NCBI RefSeq assembly: GCF_000956465.1
Contig: NZ_JYJA01000021.1
Coordinates: 1-64,000 of the forward strand
Origin: Microbacterium trichothecenolyticum
GTDB taxonomy: Bacteria; Actinomycetota; Actinomycetes; Actinomycetales; Microbacteriaceae
DNA length: 64,000 bases
Direction: 5' to 3'
The notes beneath the pieces were generated by a model. The model was not told where the DNA came from and made no database searches. It was given only the letters and a program-made list of their open reading frames with translations. Shown piece by piece: positions 26,531 through 34,809 of the stretch. The first letter of the stretch is position 1, and each line of letters begins with the position of its first letter. The position numbers and the translations under genes were made by a program.

Positions 26531-27241
26531 GTGATAGCGCCCGCTCCGCCGAGCCCCGCCCCTGCGCCGAGGCCGGGCGCCATCTACTTCCTCGGGCGGG
26601 TGGTCCTGCGGCCGTTGTTCTGGCTGATGTACCGTCCGCGCATCGTCGGTCGAGGGAACGTGCCCGAGCGTGGGCCGGTGCTGCTGGCGAGCAACCACCT
26701 TGCGTCGCTCGACACGGTCATCATCCCGACCTCCGCGACCCGCCCGGTGCAGTTCCTCATCAAGTCGTCGTACTTCACGGGCTCAGGAATGCTCGGCCGC
26801 ATCAAGCGCCGGTTCTTCACCTCGATCGGCGGTGTCCCGGTGTACCGTGCGACCGGTCGCGATGCGCGCGCGGCGCTCGACGCGGGCAGCAGCATCCTGC
26901 GGGCCGGCAGCGTGTTCGCGGTGTTCCCCGAGGGAACCCGCTCACGCGACGGGAAGCTGCACGACGGTCACGGTGGTGCGGCGTGGATGGCGCGCGACAC
27001 GGGCGCCGCTGTGGTGCCTGTCGGACTGATCGGGACCGGCACCGTCACGCCGCTGAGTCATCTGCTGCCGGGGAGGCCGCGCCTCGAGGTGCACTTCGGC
27101 GAGCCGCTCGACCTCGCCGACCTCGAAGGGATGCCGGACGGCAAGGCCCGCCGCGAGATCACCGAGCGCATGATGGCCGCGATCGCACTCCTGAGCGGAC
27201 AGGAGCGCTCCGGCAGCGTCAACGCGACATCGCGCGACTGA
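26531..27241 (+). CDS. plsC: 1-acyl-sn-glycerol-3-phosphate acyltransferase (PlsC family)
   Basis: 236 residues. GTG at 26531 with TAGGGT at 26519-26524, 6 nt upstream, supports a leaderless start (GTG at 26528 is the alternative). Block I NHLASLD, block II-like GGVPVYRATGRD, block III FPEGTRSRDG and block IV VPVGLIGTG of the LPLAT/PlsC family are all present. It acylates lysophosphatidic acid at the membrane in phospholipid synthesis. A Pro-rich leader precedes a hydrophobic N-terminal segment. Confidence 0.9.
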   Translation: MIAPAPPSPAPAPRPGAIYFLGRVVLRPLFWLMYRPRIVGRGNVPERGPVLLASNHLASLDTVIIPTSATRPVQFLIKSSYFTGSGMLGRIKRRFFTSIGGVPVYRATGRDARAALDAGSSILRAGSVFAVFPEGTRSRDGKLHDGHGGAAWMARDTGAAVVPVGLIGTGTVTPLSHLLPGRPRLEVHFGEPLDLADLEGMPDGKARREITERMMAAIALLSGQERSGSVNATSRD

Positions 27242-27376
27242 CCCGCTTCGGGAGAAATGCCCCGGACGCACCGATTCAGTCGCACTCACCCGATGCACGC
27301 CGGCCGATCCGCTGCGACCGATCCACGGGAGAGCTCTCGCGGCGGGTGATGGCCGGGCTGCAGCATCCGGATCCCG

Positions 27377-28951
27377 TCAGGTCACGGAGATGAGGGACCT
27401 CTGCCAGCCCGACGATCCGTTCGGCGCGATCGGCGCCGCCTCCTCGAGCTGCAGTTCGCCGTTGTTGTCGGTCGCCCGCACTGAGAGGTAGTGGGTGCCG
27501 GGTGCGGCATCCCATTCCAGGAACCACTGCACCCATGTGTCGGTGTTGATCGGGGTCGACAGCATCGCGGGCTGCCAGTCGCCGTCGTCGATGCGCACTT
27601 CGACACCTTGGATGCCGACGGATTGCGCCCACGCGACGCCGGCGATCGGGATGCGCCCCGCCGCGATCGGCTTGCCGATCTTGGGGGTGTCGATCCGCGA
27701 CGAGAACTTGATCGGCGCCTGCGCGCTGTAGCCGCGCGGGGTCCAGTAGGCCTCGTCCTGAGCGAACGTGGTGACGGTGAGCTCGGTCAGCCACTTGGTG
27801 GCCGAGACATAGCCGTAGAGACCGGGCACCACCATCCGGACGGGGAATCCGTGCTCGAGTGGCAGCGGCTCACCGTTCATACCGACGGCGAGGATCGCGT
27901 CGAGTTCGTCGTCGGTGAGCGCGGACAGCGGGGTGCCGGCGGTGTAGCCGTCGACGCTGCGAGAGAGCACCATGTCGGCGCCGGATTGCGGCCCCGCGAG
28001 ACGGAGGATGTCGCGCACCGGCACGCCCAGCCACATGGCGTTTCCGACGAGCTCGCCGCCGACGACGTTGGACACGCACGTCAGTGTGATCGCGTACTCG
28101 TCCAACCCCATCGCGAGCAGTTCGTCGAAGCCGAGCTCGACACGTCGGTCCACCATGCCGTCGATCACCAGCCGCCAGCTGTCGGGGTTCACGGTGGGAA
28201 CGGTGAGCGCGGTGTCGACCCGGTAGAAGTCGGCATTCGGAGTGAACAGCGGCGTGATGCCGGGGATGTCGAGTTCTGCGCCCGCGGGCACCGTCACGGT
28301 CGATCGTGCCGCGGGCAGGCGAAGCGCACGCCGGACCGCCTCCACCGACGAGGTGGCCATGCTCACCGCTCTCGCGGTGACCCCGACGATCACGGCGGAC
28401 GCACCGGCGATGCCGGCCATGACGAAGAACCGGCGCCGGTCCATACCCCGGTCGGAGTTCGGGCTCGCCTGCTCACCAGACGCCGGCGGAAAGATCGGGC
28501 GCTGCCATGCCTGAAGGCGTCGAGACAGCAGGACCAGCACGATCGAACCCGCGAGCGCTCCGACCACCGGCGGCAGGAACGCGAGCGGGGTGACGCCCGG
28601 CCGCGTCACGATCGCTGCGACCGAGAGCGCCCCGGCGACACCGAGCGCGACGACGCCGAGGGGCGGCCGCACGAACTGCAGCACCCCCGCGATCGCGGAC
28701 GCGATCACGACCGCGAGCCCGAGCCCCGCAAGCAGAGCGACCTTGTCGAACTCGCCGAACGTCGAGATGGCGAGCTCTTTGAGCGGCTGCGGCACGATGT
28801 CGATCACGAACGATCCGACAGCCAGGATCGGGCTGGCGTCACGTGCCACCACGAGCGCGACCAACTCGGAAGCCGCGAGGAACACCGCTGCGCTGACCAC
28901 CCCCGAGAGCGCGGCGAGCGCGATGAACCTGCGCGGACGACGTCCGGCCAC
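27377..28951 (-). CDS. Membrane-anchored molybdopterin-dependent oxidoreductase (sulfite-oxidase fold)
   Basis: 524 residues from a GTG behind GGGGGTG. Residues 1-150 hold about four to five hydrophobic segments, then DRRRFFVMAGIAGASAVIVG, a Tat-like twin-arginine motif followed by a fifth or sixth span, then the Moco domain (about 235-410). C292 in ITLTCVSNVVGGELVGNAMW is the expected molybdenum ligand. The C-terminal about 95 residues form the Mo-co dimerisation domain (VEVRIDDGDWQPAML). The catalytic part faces outside. No cytochrome partner gene adjoins. Substrate unknown; sulfite and methionine sulfoxide are family possibilities. Confidence 0.88.
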   Translation of the reverse strand: MAGRRPRRFIALAALSGVVSAAVFLAASELVALVVARDASPILAVGSFVIDIVPQPLKELAISTFGEFDKVALLAGLGLAVVIASAIAGVLQFVRPPLGVVALGVAGALSVAAIVTRPGVTPLAFLPPVVGALAGSIVLVLLSRRLQAWQRPIFPPASGEQASPNSDRGMDRRRFFVMAGIAGASAVIVGVTARAVSMATSSVEAVRRALRLPAARSTVTVPAGAELDIPGITPLFTPNADFYRVDTALTVPTVNPDSWRLVIDGMVDRRVELGFDELLAMGLDEYAITLTCVSNVVGGELVGNAMWLGVPVRDILRLAGPQSGADMVLSRSVDGYTAGTPLSALTDDELDAILAVGMNGEPLPLEHGFPVRMVVPGLYGYVSATKWLTELTVTTFAQDEAYWTPRGYSAQAPIKFSSRIDTPKIGKPIAAGRIPIAGVAWAQSVGIQGVEVRIDDGDWQPAMLSTPINTDTWVQWFLEWDAAPGTHYLSVRATDNNGELQLEEAAPIAPNGSSGWQRSLISVT

Positions 28952-29066
28952 GGTGCACCCCCAATCCACGAGCCCGGTGCTCGACGATTGTTCGGAGCGC
29001 CGCCCGGATCGGATCGGGTCGCCGGGTCCGGCGCGCCGGACCCGGCGACCCGGGGTTATCCGTTCC

Positions 29067-29948
29067 CTACGCCTCCGGGATGACGCGACCGAAGGCTTCG
29101 AGCGTGATCGCCTCGGGTTCCGGGCCACCGCGCTTGCCGGTGTCGAGGGCGTCGATCTGCGAGAGTTCGTCGAGCGTGAGGTCGAAGTCGAACACATCGA
29201 AGTTCTCCGCGATGCGTTCGAGCCGGATCGACTTGGGGATGACTTGGATGCCCTTCTGGATGTGCCAGCGGAGCATGACCTGCGCGGCGGACTTGCCGTG
29301 CTTCTCACCGATGGCCAGCAGCACCGGGTCATCGAAGCTGCGTCTGGCGGAGTCCCGGTACGACGTGATCCCGCCGATCGGCGACCATGCCTGGGTGAGG
29401 ATGCCGTGTTCCCGATCGAGAGCCTGCAGCTGCGTCTGCTGGAAGTACGGGTGCACCTCGATCTGGTTCACGACCGGAACCACGGACACCTCGTCGAGCA
29501 GTCGGGAGAGATGCTCAGGCATGAAGTTGCTCACGCCGATCGCGCGCACCTTCCCGTCCGCGAGGAGCGTCTCGAGCGCCTTGTAGGCGGCGATGGTCGA
29601 GTCGAACGCGGACGGCAGCGCCTGGTGGAGGATGAACAGGTCGATCTGGTCGACGCCGAGCTTCGCGGCGCTCTTCTCCCAGGCGTGCAGCGTCTGGTCG
29701 TAGCCGTAGTCGCTGATCCAGACCTTCGTCTCGATGAAGACGTCCTCTCGCTTCACCCCCGATTCTCGGATGCCCTGACCGACTTCCCGCTCGTTGCCAT
29801 AGGCCGCGGCGGTGTCGATGTGGCGGTATCCGGTGCGGAGAGCGGCTGTCACGGCATCCACCGTCTCGGCCGGCGGCGTCTGGAAGACCCCGAGGCCGAT
29901 TGCGGGGATCTCGACGCCGTTGTTCAGGATGAAGTTCGGAACGGTCAT
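29067..29948 (-). CDS. Aldo/keto reductase (2,5-diketogluconate reductase-like)
   Basis: 293 residues from ATG 29948. The TIM-barrel tetrad is intact: Asp45 and Tyr50 in HIDTAAAYGNE, Lys75 in ETKVW and His108 in LFILHQ. The cofactor tail IPKSIRLERIAENFDVFDF indicates NADPH use. It reduces aldehydes or ketones. The gene is divergent to the GntR regulator at 30111 and the 162-bp spacer contains a candidate operator, so co-regulation is possible. Confidence 0.9.
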   Translation of the reverse strand: MTVPNFILNNGVEIPAIGLGVFQTPPAETVDAVTAALRTGYRHIDTAAAYGNEREVGQGIRESGVKREDVFIETKVWISDYGYDQTLHAWEKSAAKLGVDQIDLFILHQALPSAFDSTIAAYKALETLLADGKVRAIGVSNFMPEHLSRLLDEVSVVPVVNQIEVHPYFQQTQLQALDREHGILTQAWSPIGGITSYRDSARRSFDDPVLLAIGEKHGKSAAQVMLRWHIQKGIQVIPKSIRLERIAENFDVFDFDLTLDELSQIDALDTGKRGGPEPEAITLEAFGRVIPEA

Positions 29949-30063
29949 GGTTCCCACGCTAAGGACCGGAACCCCCGCGGCGGGAGGCACTGACACTCAT
30001 CCTCTGGCTGAGGCACGCAGCGACACCTTCGTCGATCGGTGGAAACAAAAGGCGCAGGCGTGG

Positions 30064-30072
30064 TTGGCATAC
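30064..30072 (+). promoter_or_regulatory. Candidate GntR operator upstream of the regulator's own gene
   Basis: TTGGCATAC matches 8 of 9 positions of the TTGGTATAC half of the sites at 30797 and 30866 and lies 38 bp before the gntR start. It would permit autoregulation and could also affect the divergent aldo/keto reductase gene. Weaker than the other two because the right half is poor. Confidence 0.35.
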
Positions 30073-30110
30073 TGTAGGCACTCTTCGCTCACCGCCCTGA
30101 AAGGTTGCTC

Positions 30111-30782
30111 ATGACGTCGGACATTCCGCTCGGTCTGGCTGATCAGCCGCTATCGGCCAAGATCTACGAACTTCTGCGTGAACGGATCATCGAAGGGGTT
30201 CTGCGGCCGGGGGAACGGATTCGTGAACGCGAGCTCGCCGCGGAGCTGAACGTCTCCCGCATCCCGATCCGGGAGGCGATGCCTCGGCTGGAGGCGGAGG
30301 GCTTCATCAGAACCCTTCCGCGGCGGGGCGCCGTCGTCACGGAGATGACGCTCAACGATGTCGAGGAGCTGTTCGCGGTGCGGTCGAGCCTCGAAGTGCT
30401 CGCCGCGAAGCTGGCTGCGCAGGCATGCGCCGCGGGACGCTCGCCGGAAGAGCTGTTCGATCGACTGGCTGCCTCCGAAGCGGCGTTGGAGGGTGCTGAC
30501 GACGCGGCGATCGCCGCCGCGAACTCCGCGCTGCACGAAGAGATCCTGAACCTGTCGTCGAACTCGTTGCTCATAGGCCTGATGGGGCCCATCAATGGGC
30601 GCGTGCGACGGCTGTTCCGACTCGAGGCGGAGCGGGATCAGCGAGTTCTCTGCGCCGAGCACAAGAAGCTGTGCGACGCCATCGCGGAGGGCAACGTGGA
30701 ATGGGCCGGCGCTCTCGCCTACGCACATGTGGAGCACAGCCGCGTCGATTCGCTCCGGCTCATCCGCGAGCGCCTGGAGTAG
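30111..30782 (+). CDS. GntR-family transcriptional regulator, FadR/FCD subfamily
   Basis: 223 residues, ATG with AAAGG upstream. The winged helix is at about 14-75 (ERIREREL AAELNVSRIPIREAM region), followed by the all-helical FCD effector domain (about 80-215) whose metal or acid ligands would come from the NSALHEEIL and HVEHSR segments. Such proteins usually repress a catabolic operon and release on binding an acid substrate. The amidohydrolase gene 120 bp downstream, with two matching sites in between, is the obvious target. Confidence 0.88.
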   Translation: MTSDIPLGLADQPLSAKIYELLRERIIEGVLRPGERIRERELAAELNVSRIPIREAMPRLEAEGFIRTLPRRGAVVTEMTLNDVEELFAVRSSLEVLAAKLAAQACAAGRSPEELFDRLAASEAALEGADDAAIAAANSALHEEILNLSSNSLLIGLMGPINGRVRRLFRLEAERDQRVLCAEHKKLCDAIAEGNVEWAGALAYAHVEHSRVDSLRLIRERLE

Positions 30783-30796
30783 CTCGTGAAAGCGGT

Positions 30797-30808
30797 TTGG
30801 TCTACCAG
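30797..30808 (+). promoter_or_regulatory. Candidate GntR operator 1
   Basis: TTGGTCTACCAG contains TGGT-N2-ACCA, the FadR-subfamily pattern. It agrees at 10 of 12 positions with the second site on the other strand. Located between the regulator and its likely target. Confidence 0.55.
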
Positions 30809-30865
30809 ATAGGCGAAACATTCAATTTACGTCCGCGCTGATCCGGCGAAACACGGGAATGGAAT

Positions 30866-30877
30866 CTTGTATACCAA
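30866..30877 (-). promoter_or_regulatory. Candidate GntR operator 2
   Basis: Read on the minus strand this is TTGGTATACAAG, 10 of 12 identical to operator 1. The same bases on the plus strand include TTGTAT, which could be the -10 element of the amidohydrolase gene, so a bound repressor would block transcription. Confidence 0.55.
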
Positions 30878-30901
30878 GTTCCTCCTCCCGAAGAGTCACC
30901 G

Positions 30902-32194
30902 GTGTACGAATTGCTCCACCTCCTCGACGGCACGCTGCCGGACGGCTCCCGCGTCGATCTGACGATCGCTGACGGCCGCATCCGCTGCGTCGCGCAGGCG
31001 AAGGAGCCGTCCGAGCGCGGGTCCCTCGCTGTCGCGTCGGCCGGTTTCGAGGATGCGGTGCGAACCGGCGCGGTGTCACGCGAGACCACCATCGACCTCG
31101 GGGGGCGGCTCGTCCTCCCGGCGCTGGTCAACGGCCACGCCCACCTCGACAAGACGTTCGTCGGATCGGGATGGCAGCCGCATCGCCCGGGGACGACGGT
31201 GGGGGAGCGCGTCACCGCCGAGCGGGCGATCCGCGACGAGCTCGACGTGCCGGTAGCGGAGCGGGCCGATGCCCTCGCTGCCGCCATGATCGGCTTCGGC
31301 ACCGGCACGGTGCGCACGCACGTCGACATCGATCCGGCCGTCGGGCTCGCATCGCTGGAGGCGATCCTCGATCTTCAGGATCGCCTGCGCGACACCCTCC
31401 GCGTTCAGGTCGTCGCGTTTCCGCAGAGCGGGATCATCGCGTCCCCCGGGGTGGGCGCCCTCCTCGAGGAGGCGCTGCGCGCTGGTGCGGATGCGATCGG
31501 CGGTCTCGACCCGCTGTGCTTCGACCAGGACGCAGAGGGCCACCTCGACACCGTGTTCGATCTCGCCGCGCGCTACGACGTCGGCGTCGACATCCACCTG
31601 CACGACCTCGGTGAGCCGGCGCGGCGCCAGTACGCCATGATCGCCGAGCGGACGCGACGTCATGGCCGGGCGGGACGGGTGGCCGTGAGCCACGCGTACG
31701 GGCTCGGATCGATCGGTGTCGACCAGGCCCGACGCGTCGGCGCCGAGTTCGCAGCCACCGGTATCGCCGTCATGACGAACGGCCCGGCCGGGCCGATGCC
31801 GCCGGTTCTGGCGATGCGCGCCGAGGGCGCGACGGTGTTCTCGGGCTCCGACAACATCCGCGATGCCTGGTGGCCCTACGGCGACGGCGACATGCTCGCC
31901 GTCGCCCGCCAGGTCGCCTACCAGTCCAACTTCCGCACCGACGAGGAGCTCGGCGTCGCACTGGATCTGGTCACTGCGTCCGCCGCGCGGGCCCTCGGTG
32001 TGCACGACTACGGCGTGCACGAAGGGGCCGTCGCCGATCTCCTCGTCATCGACAGTCCGTCTCCGGCCGCCGCTGTCGCCGCCCACCCCGCATCCCGGCT
32101 CGTGCTGCACGGCGGACGCATCGTCGCCGCCCAGCTCGCGTCGGCCCACGTACTCGCGCCGATCACGCTCGACGCGATGGCCACCCGGCCCTGA
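30902..32194 (+). CDS. Amidohydrolase-superfamily protein, cytosine deaminase (CodA)-like
   Basis: 430 residues from GTG. Metal ligands follow the CodA pattern: H79 and H81 in NGHAHLDK, RTHVDID, DIHLHD, SHAYGLGS, and the Asp in FSGSDNIRDAWWPYGDGDML. Such enzymes hydrolyse an amino or amide group of cyclic compounds (cytosine, isopropylammelide, related amines). In CodA the glutamate acting as proton shuttle lies in an E.D...E segment; here the equivalent stretch is GGLDPLCFDQDAEGH, so the substrate may differ. The truncated lipoprotein gene downstream suggests the substrate was once imported by a dedicated ABC system. Confidence 0.85.
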   Translation: MYELLHLLDGTLPDGSRVDLTIADGRIRCVAQAKEPSERGSLAVASAGFEDAVRTGAVSRETTIDLGGRLVLPALVNGHAHLDKTFVGSGWQPHRPGTTVGERVTAERAIRDELDVPVAERADALAAAMIGFGTGTVRTHVDIDPAVGLASLEAILDLQDRLRDTLRVQVVAFPQSGIIASPGVGALLEEALRAGADAIGGLDPLCFDQDAEGHLDTVFDLAARYDVGVDIHLHDLGEPARRQYAMIAERTRRHGRAGRVAVSHAYGLGSIGVDQARRVGAEFAATGIAVMTNGPAGPMPPVLAMRAEGATVFSGSDNIRDAWWPYGDGDMLAVARQVAYQSNFRTDEELGVALDLVTASAARALGVHDYGVHEGAVADLLVIDSPSPAAAVAAHPASRLVLHGGRIVAAQLASAHVLAPITLDAMATRP

Positions 32195-32241
32195 TCCACC
32201 CCGTTCCTGCAGCACCCGACCATCCACAACCCGGAGTGAAC

Positions 32242-32901
32242 ATGAGAACCAACAGGACCCGAGTACTGGGCGCCATCACGGCAGGACTCGCCGTGGGTGC
32301 GCTCGTCACCGCCTGCGCGAGCGGCTCGGCGACCCCCTCGTCGTCGAGCGACCGAGACGACACCGTCATCATCGGCACAGGAGCCACGCCGCAGACGCTC
32401 GACCCGATCCTCGCCTCAGACGTGCAGACCGACTTCACGGTCGGCGGCGCCTACGACAAGCTCATCGACTACGACGACGACGGCGCGATCGTGCCGCTGG
32501 TCGCCACGGAGTGGACGTACAACGGCGACGCAACCGCCGTCACCCTCACCCTTCGCGACGACGTGGTGTTCCACAGCGGGAATCCGCTCACGGCAGCCGA
32601 TGTCGTGTACACGCTCGACCGCATCGCTTCCCTGGGGATCGGGGTGTCATCGTTCCTCTCGTCGTATGCCTCGAGCACCGCGGTCGACGACACGACGGTG
32701 GAAATCGCGCTGAACGGCACCAACACGACCTTCGTCGGAGCCCTGAGCAAGGTGTACATCCTCGACTCGGCGCTCGTCTCCGAGAACGAGGGCAGCGACC
32801 AGGGCCAGGCGTGGCTCGCCACCAACGACGCCGGCTCCGGGCCCGAAGCCATCCTCGACCCGATCCGCGATCTCGGGGGTACCGACGGCCAGCGGACGTG
32901 A
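32242..32901 (+). CDS. Truncated ABC substrate-binding lipoprotein (SBP family 5)
   Basis: 219 residues; full-length relatives have about 500. Signal ends at LVTAC (Cys25). The first lobe is intact: TVIIGTGATPQTLDPILASD, LIDYDDDGAIVPLVATEW, LRDDVVFHSGNPLTAADVVYTLDR. Homology runs to the conserved NDAGSGP, then the frame shifts to EAILDPIRDL and stops. The hinge and second lobe are missing, so it cannot bind solute normally. A dehydrogenase remnant begins 15 bp later: a deletion most likely removed the rest of the ABC operon. Functionally a pseudogene despite its intact start and signal. Confidence 0.75.
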   Translation: MRTNRTRVLGAITAGLAVGALVTACASGSATPSSSSDRDDTVIIGTGATPQTLDPILASDVQTDFTVGGAYDKLIDYDDDGAIVPLVATEWTYNGDATAVTLTLRDDVVFHSGNPLTAADVVYTLDRIASLGIGVSSFLSSYASSTAVDDTTVEIALNGTNTTFVGALSKVYILDSALVSENEGSDQGQAWLATNDAGSGPEAILDPIRDLGGTDGQRT

Positions 32902-32916
32902 GGCTTCCGTGTGCGC

Positions 32917-33018
32917 TTACGGGGTGAAGAGGACCTTCAGCGCCGTGCGCTGGTCCGTGCCCTGGGCCTGCTCGTAGGCCGACATGTACCCGACCGCGCC
33001 GAGCACCGCGTGGGTGCC
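32917..33018 (-). pseudogene. Remnant of a medium-chain zinc-type dehydrogenase
   Basis: Reverse strand up to a TAA at 32919-32917 encodes GTHAVLGAVGYMSAYEQA and, after a few residues, RTALKVLFTP. GTHAVLEAVG is the Rossmann segment of medium-chain dehydrogenases, and TALKVLFTP resembles their C-terminal end, so a Rossmann piece and the terminus have been joined by an internal deletion. A TGA immediately upstream closes the frame. Part of the deletion scar next to the truncated lipoprotein gene. Confidence 0.5.
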
Positions 33019-33074
33019 GGATCAGCCCGGTGATCGGCTACGACTGATCCGCGGCCGACGGCGGGAGCCGGTCG

Positions 33075-33755
33075 TCACGTGCGGTCGCCGCGGCCCCGCC
33101 TCGACGACTGGGCGGCCTCGAGGAGCTCGGCGCCCACCGTCTCGGTGAGCCAGGTGCACCAGGTCGAGACCGTGCGCCAGTCGTCGGCGATGATGTCGTA
33201 CGCGTCGGGCGTCCACATCCAGTCGGCCGGCGGCTCTCGCCTGCCGACCGCGAGTCGCTTGAGCTGAAGCAGCTGCAGGCGCGGGTGGTCGGCGCGGTAG
33301 CCGCGGGGTGCGGTCTTGAGGGCATCTTCGCGGCGCAACTCGAAGCCGGCGCTGCGCAGCTCCTCGAGCAGCGCATCGAGATCCTCGGCGGTGCGCGGAT
33401 CGTCGACCGCTTCCCGGAAGCGGGCCAGCGCTGCGGGCGGCACGTCGTAGATGCCGCCACCCAGCATCAGGCCCTCCTCGCTCAGCTGCAGGTAATGCGC
33501 CGGGGTCGCCTGGGAGACCATGCCGATGTGCAGCTTGTAGGGGGTCTTGTCGGCGCTGAAGCGGACGTCGCGATAGGGGCGGAAGATCTTCAGCGCGCCG
33601 AACTCGGGCTCGAGTTCCGCGCCGAGCGCCTCGAACGGTCCGCGAACGGCCGTGTCGTAGCGAGCTCGGTTGACCGTCCACCACGTCTTCGTGTTGTCGG
33701 CGCGGAGCTCGGCGTAGAACGAGACGGCGTCGCGATCGAGTCCTTCGAATCCCAC
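33075..33755 (-). CDS. DUF2461 family protein
   Basis: 226 residues from GTG 33755, with TACGAT at 33767-33762 6 nt upstream (leaderless). It opens with GFEGLDRDAVSFYAELRADN, then KTWWTVNRARYD, FRPYRDVRFSADKTPYKLHIG and SEEGLMLGGGIYD, all hallmarks of DUF2461 (TIGR02453). The biochemical role of this family is not established. Divergent to the isomerase operon. Confidence 0.85.
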   Translation of the reverse strand: MGFEGLDRDAVSFYAELRADNTKTWWTVNRARYDTAVRGPFEALGAELEPEFGALKIFRPYRDVRFSADKTPYKLHIGMVSQATPAHYLQLSEEGLMLGGGIYDVPPAALARFREAVDDPRTAEDLDALLEELRSAGFELRREDALKTAPRGYRADHPRLQLLQLKRLAVGRREPPADWMWTPDAYDIIADDWRTVSTWCTWLTETVGAELLEAAQSSRRGRGDRT

Positions 33756-33900
33756 TCGCCGATCGTATCGACCGGATGCTGCGACAGCGGTCGTGCGCGA
33801 CCGAGACGTCCTCGGCGACGATGCGGACGACGGCGAGAAGACTCCTCTCGGCTCAGCCCGCCCGCACATCCGCGTCATCCGGAACAGACGCAGGAAGTGC

Positions 33901-33922
33901 AAAACCTCCATGTGGAGGTTTT
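33901..33922. promoter_or_regulatory. Perfect 22-bp palindrome overlapping the promoter of the isomerase-oxidoreductase operon
   Basis: AAAACCTCCA and TGGAGGTTTT are perfect inverted copies around a TG centre. A TGC-TAGTCT extended -10 lies at 33924-33932, so the palindrome covers the -35 and spacer region, the position expected for a repressor operator. It is the most AT-rich short stretch nearby. The regulator is not adjacent, and I cannot name its family from the site alone. Confidence 0.75.
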
Positions 33923-33984
33923 GTGCTAGTCTGCCCTGGCACGATCCAGTCGATCCGCACGACGATGTACGAAAGGTGTCCGAA

Positions 33985-34809
33985 GTGACTCGACCCGAGA
34001 GCTCGGTGCAGCTCTACACCCTGGCCGCCGCCTTCTCCGCCGACATGTCCGGCTCGCTGGACAAGCTCGCCGCGATCGGTCTGAAGAACGTCGAGGCCTT
34101 CGACTTCGTCCGTCGTCCGCAGGAGATCCGCGCCGCACTCGACGCGGCCGGCCTCGCGTCGCCGACCGGTCACGCTCCACTGCTGTCGGACGAGCTGTGG
34201 ACGCCCGACGGCTCGATCCCGACCCCCGCTCCGCAGGTCGTGTTCGAGGCCGCCGCGACGATCGGCGCGACCACGGTCATCGACCCGATGGTGCCGACGG
34301 ACCGCTGGCTGACCGAGGAAGGCGTCGCCGACACCGCTCGCCGGCTGAACGACCTCGTCGACATCGCCGCCGGGTTCGGTCTCACGGTCGGCTACCACAA
34401 CCACGCGCAGGAGTTCCTGGCCTCGTTCGACGGCCAGACCGCGTTCGAGCGCTTCCTCGAGCTGACCGACGACCGTGTCGCCATCGAGCTCGACCTGTAC
34501 TGGGCCGCCGTCGGCGGACAGGACGTCACGGCGCTGACCCGCGCCATCGGCGACCGCCTGGTCGCGCTCCACATCAAGGACGGACTGGTGCCCGCCAGCA
34601 ACCCGTTCGCTCCCGACGCGCCGGCCTTCACCTCGAAGAGCCTGCAGCAGACCCACCCCGGCGATGGCGTCGTCGCGCTCTCCGACGCGCTCAACGCCGC
34701 CACCTCGGTGAAGTACGCCGTCATCGAATACGACAACGCGCCCGGCGACGTCTTCGCCGACATCGCAGCGTCGTACGCGTTCCTGCAGAACGGCGGCTTC
34801 GTCCGATGA
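33985..34809 (+). CDS. Sugar phosphate isomerase/epimerase (AP-endonuclease-2-like TIM barrel)
   Basis: 274 residues from GTG 33985 with GAAAGG 8 nt upstream. The xylose-isomerase-like barrel shows VQLYTLA, LKNVEAFDF, VGYHNHAQEF, IELDLYWAAVGG, LHIKDG and YAVIEYDNAPGD; the Glu/Asp/His residues there usually bind one divalent metal. Overlaps the next gene by ATGA. With the Gfo/Idh oxidoreductase it probably acts on an inositol-, keto-sugar- or sugar-acid-like compound; the exact substrate is unknown. Confidence 0.88.
   Translation: MTRPESSVQLYTLAAAFSADMSGSLDKLAAIGLKNVEAFDFVRRPQEIRAALDAAGLASPTGHAPLLSDELWTPDGSIPTPAPQVVFEAAATIGATTVIDPMVPTDRWLTEEGVADTARRLNDLVDIAAGFGLTVGYHNHAQEFLASFDGQTAFERFLELTDDRVAIELDLYWAAVGGQDVTALTRAIGDRLVALHIKDGLVPASNPFAPDAPAFTSKSLQQTHPGDGVVALSDALNAATSVKYAVIEYDNAPGDVFADIAASYAFLQNGGFVR

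Noticed and set aside
27491..29083. 530-codon plus-strand ORF
   Set aside because: Antisense to the molybdopterin oxidoreductase; highly charged, no hydrophobic or structured segments.
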